This document shows positions 1 to 5,099 of a stretch of DNA of 5,099 nt, piece after piece. Numbering within the stretch: the first letter of the stretch is position 1; each line of letters starts with the position of its first letter. The translations under genes were made by a program, and so were the position numbers. Source of the DNA: a bacterium (lineage in GTDB: Bacteria; Verrucomicrobiota; Verrucomicrobiae; JAJYAR01); assembly GCA_021779435.1 (NCBI GenBank), contig JAJYAR010000238.1:1-5099 (forward strand), written 5' to 3'. Below the pieces are notes generated by a model that was not told the origin of the DNA, did not search any database, and was given only the letters and a program-made list of their open reading frames with translations.

Positions 1-1082
1 ACGGCTCCGGGTAGCAGTCCTGTGGCGGGGGAGCCGTAGGCGGTGCAGGAGCCCGCGGGCGGGAGCGAGAGCAGGGGGTTGAAGGCGAAGGGTAGGCGTT
101 GTTGCTTGTCAAACCAGGCTGCGGCGAGGTCGGTGGTGGTATCGACGGGTTGGAGGACGGCGACGTCGTCGTGGACGGAGACGCGGCCGGCGAGGAGGAC
201 GCCGAGGTTGCCGCCCTGGGCGAACGCGCCGCCGATGGGGTTGGCGGGGTCGGAGCAGGCGGAGCCGGAGGAGCTGATGGCGATGGTGACGAAGTTGCTG
301 ACGACGGTTCCGGCGGTGCGGACGGAAACGGGGACCCAGCATCCGGTGGGAGCATTGGCGGGGACCTGCAGCACGACCTGATCGACGCCGGCGCAACAAG
401 GCGAGCGGCCGTGGTAAAGGATGGTGGCTGGTTGACCGCCGACGAAGACTTCGGTGCGCGCGGGGAGGTTACCGGCGATGGGAGCGCCGTCATCGGGGAA
501 AGTGACGGGCCCGAGGCCAGTACCCCAGAGGGTGAGGACCTGGCCGGGTTTGGCGGGCTGGGAAAGCGAGTTGACGGGCTGGACAGCCGGGCTGACAAAG
601 TTCATGAGCACGCCGGGACCGATGCCGGCGCCTGTCGCGGTGAAGATGCCGAAGCTGGTGGTGGTGACCTGGATGGGGGCCGGGTTGCTGGAAGCGCCAT
701 TGAACTGAACGCGAACCGAGACGAGGCCGAGTGGCGCGTTGGAGGGCATGACGGCGTTGAGTTGGGAAGGACTTACGTAGATCGGGATGGCGTCGACGCT
801 GGCGGTGGCGTTCGATACGGTGATCGAGACGCCGCCGAGCGTGGTTTGGAGGGGGTAGGAAAGCGACGGGCTCGAAGCGGGTCCGAGGTGGGCGCCGAAG
901 ATGGTAAAAATAGAGCCTTGCGCGATCGGGCCTCCGGGCAGGCCGGCCGGCATGAAGCTGGCGGCGTTCAACACGCCACGGTAGACGATGAAGGGGGCCT
1001 GGGCGAACACGGGCTGCGCGGCGAGGCCGGCCACGGCGGCTACGAGAATGCCGGCGGTTCGTTTTGTGGTGGAGGCAAACAT
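1..1082 (-). CDS. Secreted TIGR03437-type Ig-like protein (3' end beyond window)
   Basis: The frame is open from an ATG at 1082 to the window edge: 360 complete codons with no stop, so the C-terminus is missing. Residues 1-27 form a classical Sec signal peptide: K7 R8, a hydrophobic stretch at about 9-22, and a likely cleavage after VFA27, so the protein is probably exported. Residues 36-130 (GVLNAASF, then YVSPSQLNAVMP at 102-113) and 160-268 (GQVLTLWGTGLGPV at 180-193, VFVGGQPATILY at 212-223, then VPVSV and SNFVTI) are two Ig/IPT-like beta units. Together they match the family called 'uncharacterized protein, TIGR03437', which is abundant in Solibacter-type acidobacteria. After about 270 a less familiar segment begins (HDDVAVLQPVD at 304-314). 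Cysteines at 229, 230, 248, 276 and 346 could form disulfides outside the cytoplasm. GGAAG lies 7 nt before the ATG and supports this start. No enzymatic motif is seen; a surface or adhesive role is only a guess. Family assignment is by recalled motif pattern. Confidence 0.87.
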   Translation of the reverse strand, partial: MFASTTKRTAGILVAAVAGLAAQPVFAQAPFIVYRGVLNAASFMPAGLPGGPIAQGSIFTIFGAHLGPASSPSLSYPLQTTLGGVSITVSNATASVDAIPIYVSPSQLNAVMPSNAPLGLVSVRVQFNGASSNPAPIQVTTTSFGIFTATGAGIGPGVLMNFVSPAVQPVNSLSQPAKPGQVLTLWGTGLGPVTFPDDGAPIAGNLPARTEVFVGGQPATILYHGRSPCCAGVDQVVLQVPANAPTGCWVPVSVRTAGTVVSNFVTIAISSSGSACSDPANPIGGAFAQGGNLGVLLAGRVSVHDDVAVLQPVDTTTDLAAAWFDKQQRLPFAFNPLLSLPPAGSCTAYGSPATGLLPGA

Positions 1083-1089
1083 TTTGGAA

Positions 1090-1094
1090 CTTCC
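1090..1094 (-). promoter_or_regulatory. Ribosome binding site (GGAAG) of the secreted protein gene
   Basis: On the minus strand GGAAG lies 7 nt before the ATG at 1082. It is the only clear Shine-Dalgarno-like sequence found before any gene in the window. It fixes the start codon so that the signal peptide is intact at the N-terminus. Confidence 0.55.
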
Positions 1095-1102
1095 GGGATC
1101 CG

Positions 1103-1155
1103 CGATCGTCCTGTGATCGGAATTGTCCTGTATTGGAATATCACACGGACGATCG
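1103..1155. repeat. Inverted repeat, 14-bp arms, 24-nt loop, between two minus-strand genes
   Basis: The left arm CGATCGTCCTGTGA (1103-1116) pairs fully with the right arm TCACACGGACGATCG (1141-1155), apart from one bulged C at 1146. An extra T-A pair (1117/1140) could extend the stem. It begins 32 nt after the glycerate kinase stop and ends 20 nt before the start codon of the secreted protein gene. There is no T-run on either side, so it is not a textbook intrinsic terminator. It could be an operator, an RNA stem at the operon end, or a structured 5' leader. The pairing is read directly; function is inferred. Confidence 0.7.
1108..1139. repeat. Tandem imperfect direct repeat (two copies, 17-bp period)
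   Basis: GTCCTGTGATCGGAAT (1108-1123) and GTCCTGTATTGGAAT (1125-1139) are near-identical, differing by one missing base and one C/T change, with a single T between them. A 17-bp period is close to two helical turns less a few bases, as seen in some regulator sites. The pair overlaps the left arm of the inverted repeat and fills its loop. It may be a protein binding site or a remnant of local duplication. Confidence 0.6.
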
Positions 1156-1164
1156 GGCTGGCAA
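1137..1164 (-). promoter_or_regulatory. Possible promoter for the secreted protein gene
   Basis: On the minus strand TTGCCA (1164-1159, five of six bases of the -35 consensus) is followed after 16 bp by GATATT (1142-1137, four of six of the -10 consensus). Transcription would start near 1130 and give a leader of about 48 nt that contains the RBS. The -10 box overlaps the right arm of the inverted repeat, so a protein bound there could block it. Weak two-box matches arise by chance, hence the low confidence. Confidence 0.3.
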
Positions 1165-1187
1165 GAGGGATGGCGGAGGAGGGTGCG

Positions 1188-2525
1188 TCAGGCGAGCAGG
1201 AAGATATGGACGTCCATGACGTTGGTGAGGGTCGGGCCCGTGCGGATGAGATCGCCGAGCGGGTCGAAGAAGTGGTAGGAGTCGTTGGAGTCTAGCATGG
1301 CCTGGGCATCGAGGGAAAGGGAGGCGGCGCGGGCCAGCGTTTGGGAATCGGCGATGGCGCCGGCGGCGTCCGTGGGTCCGTCGGTGCCGTCGGTTCCGGC
1401 GCTGAGGACGACGCAGTTGTCGAGGCCGTTGAGGGCGAGGGCGGCGGCGAGGGTGAACTCCTGATTGCGTCCGCCGAGGCCCTTGCCACGGAGGGTGACT
1501 GTTGTTTCTCCGCCGGAGAGGAGGCAGGCGGGTGGGCGGACGGGGTTGCCGGTTTGGGAGGCTTCGCGGGCGATGGCGGCGTGGAAAGCAGCCGCTTCGC
1601 GGGTTTCACCGGCGATCGAGGAAGACAGAAGCAGTGGACGGTAGCCGAGGGTGCGAGCCTCGGCCGAGGCGGCGGCGAGCGACTGGCGGTTGCCTCCGAC
1701 GATCAAGTTCAGCGTGTGCGCAAAAGCCGGGTCGCCGGGCTTCGGAGTTTCCGGCTCCAGGCCCCGGCAGCCGCGTTCGATGCGTTCCACGACGGGTTTC
1801 GGGCAGCGGGCGAGGATGCCGCGGCGTTCGAGGATTGCGCGGGCGCCCAAGTAACTGGAGCGGTCCGGGACGGTGGGCCCGGAGCCGATGACGTCGAGAT
1901 CGTCGCCGACAACGTCGGAGAGGATAAGCGAGACGACGGTGGCGGGGGAGGCGAGGCGGGCGAGTTGGCCGCCCTTCCAGAGCGAGAGGTGCTTGCGCAC
2001 GGTGTTCATTTCGTGGATGGTGGCGCCACTGGCCAGTAGCAGCGAAGTGGTGCGCTGCTTGTGGGCGAGTGTTATGGGCGGGGCGGGCAAAGGGGCCAGA
2101 GCGGATGCGCCGCCCGAGATGAGGCAGAGGACGAGATCGCGCAAGCCGGCGGTTGCGGCGATTTCGGCCATGCGGCGTGTGCCTTCGAGGCCGCGGCTGT
2201 CGGGGATGGGGTGGGAGCACTCGTGGACATGAATGCGCTTAAGCGGAGCGGTATGGCCGTCCTTGACGTTGATCCAGCCCGCGGTGATGCGCTGGCCGAG
2301 AACGGACTCGACCTGCTGGGCCATTCGGGCGGAGGCCTTCCCTGCCCCAAGCACGAAGATGCGGTCGAAACGGGAGAGGGGAAAACGATGGGCGCCGATC
2401 GAAAGCGTGTTGGATTTGAGGGCGAGATGCCGCCGGATCGCTTCGCGCGGGTCGCCGGCGCGGAGGGCGGCGCGGAAGATGCGCAGGGCGTCGCGGCGGA
2501 GGGCGGAGTGAGCGGGCAAGTTCAA
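1188..2525 (-). CDS. Glycerate 2-kinase, type II (DUF4147/MOFRL family)
   Basis: Predicted to phosphorylate D-glycerate with ATP to 2-phosphoglycerate in the cytosol, linking glyoxylate, hydroxypyruvate or tartrate breakdown to lower glycolysis. At 445 residues it has the full length of the GckA/TtuD-type family. Visible landmarks are FVLGAGKAS (57-65, conserved lysine K63), LISGGASAL (135-143), NTVRKHLS (174-181) and SDVVGDDLDVIGSGPT (203-218). The C-terminal MOFRL region shows LLSGGETTVT (335-344), GGRNQE (351-356, R353), GTDGTDGPTDAAGA (377-390), NDSYHFF (414-420) and GPTLTNVMD (430-438). All expected motifs are intact. The start codon is TTG, overlapping the aroK stop as TTGA; no ATG or GTG was found in this frame in the roughly 35 bp upstream that I read, and the next internal Met is residue 68. 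No Shine-Dalgarno is visible, so translation probably depends on coupling with aroK. A second TTG two codons on is an alternative start. The family call is secure; the 2-phosphoglycerate product is family knowledge. Confidence 0.94.
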   Translation of the reverse strand: MNLPAHSALRRDALRIFRAALRAGDPREAIRRHLALKSNTLSIGAHRFPLSRFDRIFVLGAGKASARMAQQVESVLGQRITAGWINVKDGHTAPLKRIHVHECSHPIPDSRGLEGTRRMAEIAATAGLRDLVLCLISGGASALAPLPAPPITLAHKQRTTSLLLASGATIHEMNTVRKHLSLWKGGQLARLASPATVVSLILSDVVGDDLDVIGSGPTVPDRSSYLGARAILERRGILARCPKPVVERIERGCRGLEPETPKPGDPAFAHTLNLIVGGNRQSLAAASAEARTLGYRPLLLSSSIAGETREAAAFHAAIAREASQTGNPVRPPACLLSGGETTVTLRGKGLGGRNQEFTLAAALALNGLDNCVVLSAGTDGTDGPTDAAGAIADSQTLARAASLSLDAQAMLDSNDSYHFFDPLGDLIRTGPTLTNVMDVHIFLLA

Positions 2526-3049
2526 AAGATGGGAAGCCGCAGGATGGCGGAGACGGCTTCGGCGGGATCGTCGCCGCGGATTTCGATGCGGTAGTCGGCG
2601 CGTTCGTAGGCGGCGCGGCGGGCGAAGTAGAGATGTTCGAGGTGCTCGGGGTCGCGTGCGAGCGGGCGGTCGGAGACGCTGGCGAGGCGGCTGCGAATGA
2701 GAGAGAGGGGCGTGTCGAGCCAGATGGTGACGCCGTTTTCCTCGAGGACGCTGAAGTTTTCCTCGCGCGAGAAGGCGCCGCCGCCGAGGGCGACGACCAT
2801 GGGGCGGCCGGTCTGGATGGGGCGGATGCGTTTCCGGATGGCCTCGGTTTCTATTTTCCGGAAGGCTTCCTCGCCCTGTTGATCGAAGATTTCGTTGACG
2901 CTCTTTCCTTGCGAGGTCTCGATGTCGGCGTCGATGTCGACGAAGTTCCAGCCGAGCTCATAGGCGAGCATTTTGCCGACGGTGGATTTGCCGCTGGCCA
3001 TGAAGCCGACCAGGTAGAGGCCCGGAGTGCGCTTGAGTTTGAGGATCAT
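2522..3049 (-). CDS. aroK: Shikimate kinase
   Basis: Cytosolic enzyme that transfers phosphate from ATP to shikimate, giving shikimate 3-phosphate, the fifth step of chorismate and aromatic amino acid synthesis. Length is 175 residues, normal for the family. The P-loop is GFMASGKS (15-22) with K21. The DID pair (D38, D40) and FR (R64) match the shikimate-binding positions. GGG (89-91) is the glycine-rich shikimate-binding loop. DRPLAR (127-132) is the lid region with R128, and RRAAYERAD (144-152) is the C-terminal family signature. The ATG overlaps the stop of the upstream dehydrogenase gene as ATGA, and its own stop overlaps the glycerate kinase start, so it is the middle gene of a coupled operon. 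No clear RBS was found before the ATG. No dehydroquinate synthase (aroB), a frequent aroK neighbour elsewhere, is seen here. A gluconate kinase is unlikely, given the RPLAR lid and the GGG loop. Confidence 0.95.
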   Translation of the reverse strand: MILKLKRTPGLYLVGFMASGKSTVGKMLAYELGWNFVDIDADIETSQGKSVNEIFDQQGEEAFRKIETEAIRKRIRPIQTGRPMVVALGGGAFSREENFSVLEENGVTIWLDTPLSLIRSRLASVSDRPLARDPEHLEHLYFARRAAYERADYRIEIRGDDPAEAVSAILRLPIF

Positions 3050-3825
3050 GAGCGGGATTCGGAGAACAGCATCTGTTCCATTCTTGCATCGACGAGCCGG
3101 GGAACGATGCGCCGGAGAGCAATGAGGAGCCAGCCGGCGCGCGGGACGACGAGGGTGCGGGCATTGCGTTCGACGCCGCGGACGATTGCGCGGGCGCAGG
3201 TTTCCGGGCTGATGGCGAAGCGCCGGGCGCGGACGACACCGGATGGAGCGGCGCCCGCCAGAGGGTGCGACTGGAAGCCGGTGGTGACGTAGCCGGGGCA
3301 GACGGTCATGGCGCGGATGCCGTCGCGCCGGAGTTCTACGCGGAGGCTGTCGGTGAGTGCGCCGAGTGCGAATTTGGAAGCCGAGTAGAGACCGGACCAG
3401 GGCAGTGGGACGAGTCCGCCGATGGAACCGACATTGACGAGGAACCCTTCGCGGCGGGATCGCATGCCGGGCACGAGGAGGCGGATGAGGTCGAGCGCGG
3501 CGAAGAAGTTGAGTTCGAAAAGGCGCTGTGCGACGACAGGTTCGGTGTTCCAGCAGGGCGTGTAGGCGCCGGCGCCGGCGTTGTTGACCAGGATATCGAC
3601 GCGGCCGTGGGAGGCGAGCGCGGCGTCGACGAGGCTGGCGCGTTCGGAGGGTTGTTCGAGATCGGCGGGGATCACGATTGAGCCGGGAACCACCTGGGCG
3701 AGCAGGGCGGCATTTCGGGCGGTGAGGATAACTCGCGCGCCGCGTTCGGTGAAGGCGCGCGCGCAGGCCGCGCCGATGCCCGCGCTGGCTCCCGTAATCA
3801 GGACCACCTTACCGTCGATGCGCAT
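3046..3825 (-). CDS. Short-chain dehydrogenase/reductase (SDR), classical type
   Basis: NAD(P)-dependent oxidoreductase with a Rossmann fold; 259 residues, typical for classical SDRs. The cofactor loop is TGASAGIG (11-18) and NNAG (81-84) follows. The catalytic tetrad is N106, S134, Y147 and K151 (YSASK). PGYVTTG (177-183) is the usual post-catalytic motif. An arginine after beta-2 (TAR, R37) suggests NADPH preference. The C-terminus has a hydrophobic then basic helix (232-245) that might touch the membrane. Substrate cannot be read from sequence. The frame stays open upstream to 4152, but that extension lies opposite the LonN gene and has no SDR content. The ATG at 3825 puts the first beta strand (KVVLITG) at the normal place. 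An ATG at 3861 would add 12 residues but falls inside the A/T-rich promoter-like patch, so 3825 is preferred. It is the first gene of the operon with aroK and glycerate kinase. Confidence 0.92.
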   Translation of the reverse strand: MRIDGKVVLITGASAGIGAACARAFTERGARVILTARNAALLAQVVPGSIVIPADLEQPSERASLVDAALASHGRVDILVNNAGAGAYTPCWNTEPVVAQRLFELNFFAALDLIRLLVPGMRSRREGFLVNVGSIGGLVPLPWSGLYSASKFALGALTDSLRVELRRDGIRAMTVCPGYVTTGFQSHPLAGAAPSGVVRARRFAISPETCARAIVRGVERNARTLVVPRAGWLLIALRRIVPRLVDARMEQMLFSESRS

Positions 3826-3834
3826 CGAGGATGA

Positions 3835-3864
3835 TTGCCCGTCGCCGCGGGTAAACGCCATAAT
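3835..3864 (+). promoter_or_regulatory. Possible promoter of the LonN-HAD unit, giving a leaderless mRNA
   Basis: TTGCCC (3835-3840, four of six of the -35 consensus) is followed after 18 bp by CATAAT (3859-3864, five of six of the -10 consensus). Transcription would be expected to start about 7 nt downstream, at 3871-3872, which is the ATG of the LonN gene. No Shine-Dalgarno sequence is visible before that ATG (AATAGTACAT precedes it), which agrees with leaderless translation. The boxes are read directly; the transcription start is inferred. Confidence 0.45.
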
Positions 3865-3865
3865 A
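3860..3865 (-). promoter_or_regulatory. Possible -10 box for the SDR-aroK-glycerate kinase operon
   Basis: On the minus strand TATTAT matches five of six bases of the -10 consensus. It lies about 35 bp before the SDR ATG at 3825, so a transcript from about 3853 would have a leader near 28 nt. No convincing -35 box lies upstream (that stretch is inside the LonN coding region). It overlaps the plus-strand -10-like box in the same A/T patch, as expected if one patch serves both directions. Confidence 0.3.
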
Positions 3866-3871
3866 GTACAT

Positions 3872-4498
3872 ATGGAACGGGATCTGTTGCCACTTTTTCC
3901 GCTGCAATTGGTTCTGTTTCCGGGTACGCAAATTCCTTTGCATATCTTTGAAGACCGGTACAAGGAAATGATCGGCGATGCGATCTCCGCCGGCACCGAG
4001 TTTGGAGTTGTGCGCGCGGGCGAGCGCGGGATTGTGAACACGGGGTGCACGGCGATTGTGGAGCGGGTGCTGCGCCGGTATCCCGACGGCCGTCTCGACA
4101 TTCTGGCCGCCGGCCGGCGGCGGTTCGAAATTCTCGGACTGAACGACGACAAGGCGTACTTGCGCGGATCGGTGGATTTTTACGATGACGACGATTTCGA
4201 ACCGGTGCCGGAAGAAACGACTAAGAAAGCGATGGAAGGGTTCGAGGAGCTGAAGCAGCTTAAGGGCGACGAGGTGGAAGAACCGGCGCCCGGGCATCCG
4301 CGCCTGAGCTTTCAGATCGCCCAGCCGGTGGAGGATCTGGATTTCCGGCAGGTGCTGCTTGCAACGCGGTCCGAGGCGCAGCGGATGAAACAACTGGCGG
4401 AGTTTCTTTCCGGATATGTGAACCGGGAGCGGGCGATTCAACACGTAAGAGACGTTGCACCGAGGAATGGCCACGGGAAGCTGCCGGTGAATTTGTGA
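3872..4498 (+). CDS. Stand-alone LonN (Lon protease N-terminal, substrate-binding) domain protein
   Basis: At 208 residues this holds only the domain that in Lon protease recognises substrates (PF02190 type). The AAA+ and serine-lysine protease parts are absent. The signature LPLFPLQLVLFPG (6-18) is followed by IPLHIFEDRYKEMI (21-34), then EFGVV (43-47), a GCTAIVERV strand (58-66), DGRLDILAAGRRRFEIL (72-88), and an acidic linker DDDDFEPVPEE (105-115) leading to the helical second half. The ATG at 3872 puts the signature at the N-terminus, as in the family; an upstream in-frame extension would overlap the SDR gene. No zinc-finger cysteines or membrane segment are seen. Such proteins are often annotated 'LON peptidase substrate-binding domain' or 'peptidase S16'; the E. 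coli protein of this size with this domain (YcbZ/LonH aside) is not a clear match, and the biological role is unknown. A role in protein quality control is only an inference. The stop overlaps the next start as GTGA. Confidence 0.92.
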   Translation: MERDLLPLFPLQLVLFPGTQIPLHIFEDRYKEMIGDAISAGTEFGVVRAGERGIVNTGCTAIVERVLRRYPDGRLDILAAGRRRFEILGLNDDKAYLRGSVDFYDDDDFEPVPEETTKKAMEGFEELKQLKGDEVEEPAPGHPRLSFQIAQPVEDLDFRQVLLATRSEAQRMKQLAEFLSGYVNRERAIQHVRDVAPRNGHGKLPVNL

Positions 4499-5099
4499 AG
4501 GCGCCAGGCTGCACGCTGCTGGTCGACGCCGACGACACGCTTTGGGAAAACAATATTTACTTCGAGCGGGCGTTTGAGAGGTTCTGCGAGTTACTCGGGC
4601 ATCCATCGATGACGCCGGAGGAAGTGCGCGAGGTGCTCGACGGGATTGAACGGGCGAATAACCGCGTACACGGTTACGGCGCGGAAAACTTCGGGCGCAA
4701 CTTACGGCAGTGCCTGGAGCGTCTGGCGACGCGTCCGGTGGGAACCGGCGATTTCGAAGCGGTGAACCGGCTGACGGGGCGGATTCTGGATCACCCGATC
4801 GAACTGATCGACGGGGTGCCGGAGACTTTGGAACATCTTTCGGAGCGGCATGAGCTGATCCTGTTCACCAAGGGTGAGGCGGGCGAACAGCGGCGCAAGG
4901 TGGAGCGGAGCGGGCTGAGCGGTTATTTCACTCATGTGGAAGTTGTGAAGGAGAAGGACCAGCACACGTACGAACAGTTTGTGGACGCGCGGGCGCTGGA
5001 TGTGGAAGCGACGTGGATGATCGGCAATTCACCGCGGTCCGATATTAATCCGGCGCTGGCGGCGGGGTTGCAGGCGGTGTTTGTGCCTCATGCGCGGAC
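4495..5099 (+). CDS. HAD-superfamily hydrolase (3' end beyond window)
   Basis: Predicted cytosolic phosphatase of the haloacid dehalogenase superfamily. There are 201 complete codons with no stop before the edge; related proteins run to roughly 220-240 residues, so only a short C-terminal piece is likely missing. Motif I is LLVDADDTLW (8-17), with nucleophile D11 and acid/base D13. A helical cap region spans about 20-105. Motif II is LILFTKG (121-127) with T125. Motif III is probably K154 in VVKEKDQ (150-156). Motif IV is WMIGNSPRSDINPA (174-187), where the usual first Asp of GD is Asn178 but D183 is kept. This GNSxxSD form is familiar from a HAD subgroup, so activity is plausible. The GTG start overlaps the LonN stop (GTGA), implying coupled translation; GGTGA at 4486-4490 is a weak, close RBS candidate. 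The physiological substrate cannot be read. Confidence 0.9.
   Translation, partial: MKAPGCTLLVDADDTLWENNIYFERAFERFCELLGHPSMTPEEVREVLDGIERANNRVHGYGAENFGRNLRQCLERLATRPVGTGDFEAVNRLTGRILDHPIELIDGVPETLEHLSERHELILFTKGEAGEQRRKVERSGLSGYFTHVEVVKEKDQHTYEQFVDARALDVEATWMIGNSPRSDINPALAAGLQAVFVPHAR

Noticed and set aside
1103..1155. The inverted repeat as a classical Rho-independent terminator of the glycerate kinase operon
   Set aside because: No T-run follows the stem in either direction and the loop is 24 nt; kept as an unassigned structured element.
99..1295. A 398-codon open frame on the plus strand across the secreted protein gene
   Set aside because: Its product is a Gly/Asp/Glu/Ala-rich string without motifs, exactly opposite a frame with a signal peptide and family signatures. 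Strong G/C third-position bias produces such mirror frames.
1606..2220. A minus-strand 204-codon frame inside glycerate kinase in another frame
   Set aside because: Arg/Pro/His-rich composition typical of a shifted reading of a G/C-rich gene; no motifs.
1341..2594. Plus-strand open frames opposite glycerate kinase (for example 1341-2039 and 2061-2594)
   Set aside because: Low-complexity Gly/Glu/Ala products, no recognisable domain, and the opposite strand encodes every expected glycerate kinase motif.
2633..3681. Plus-strand frames opposite aroK and the SDR
   Set aside because: No domain content, and they overlap two well-supported enzymes on the other strand.
3581..3871. A 97-codon N-terminal extension of the LonN protein
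   Set aside because: It lies opposite the SDR gene and has no LonN content; the family signature starts right after the ATG at 3872.
3826..4152. A 109-codon N-terminal extension of the SDR
   Set aside because: It is antisense to the LonN gene, Ser/Arg/Pro-rich without homology features, and would displace the Rossmann strand from the N-terminus.
3809..4606. A 265-codon minus-strand frame opposite LonN and the HAD start
   Set aside because: Arg/Pro/His/Leu-rich mirror frame with no motif; both plus-strand genes are well supported.
1..5099. CRISPR array, insertion sequence ends, tRNA or rRNA, toxin-antitoxin or defence genes
   Set aside because: No regularly spaced repeats, transposase or nuclease motifs, or RNA gene signatures were seen; the window is filled by six ordinary genes with only two gaps, both under about 110 bp.

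Overview
The window reads as an ordinary chromosomal stretch of a high-GC bacterium, most likely an acidobacterium of the Solibacter/Bryobacter group. The main reason is the protein at the left edge. It is a secreted protein with the duplicated Ig-like architecture known as the TIGR03437 family, which is strongly expanded in those bacteria. The strong G/C third-position bias fits, and it also explains why long spurious reading frames lie opposite the real genes. The taxonomic placement is an inference from family knowledge, not a search result.

Layout: two divergent transcription units start from a 46-bp gap at 3826-3871. Leftward (minus strand) run a short-chain dehydrogenase/reductase (3825-3046), shikimate kinase aroK (3049-2522) and a type II (MOFRL-fold) glycerate 2-kinase (2525-1188). 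They are joined by two 4-nt stop/start overlaps, ATGA and TTGA, so they almost certainly form one translationally coupled operon. After a 105-bp gap comes the secreted TIGR03437-type gene (1082 to beyond the left edge). That gap holds a 14-bp inverted repeat enclosing a tandem imperfect direct repeat, and a possible promoter. Rightward (plus strand) run a stand-alone Lon N-terminal (LonN, substrate-binding) domain protein (3872-4498) and a HAD-superfamily hydrolase (4495 to beyond the right edge), joined by a 4-nt GTGA overlap.

How the genes relate: shikimate kinase supplies the phosphorylation step of aromatic amino acid synthesis. Glycerate 2-kinase feeds glycerate into lower glycolysis as 2-phosphoglycerate, a precursor of the phosphoenolpyruvate that the shikimate pathway uses. 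That makes a plausible but unproven metabolic logic for the pairing. The SDR has all catalytic residues but no assignable substrate. The LonN/HAD pair has no deducible joint pathway.

No mobile element, CRISPR array, tRNA, rRNA or defence-type system was seen. The points most worth a second look are the structured 1103-1155 element and the apparent leaderless start of the LonN gene, whose -10-like box sits exactly where transcription would begin at the ATG.
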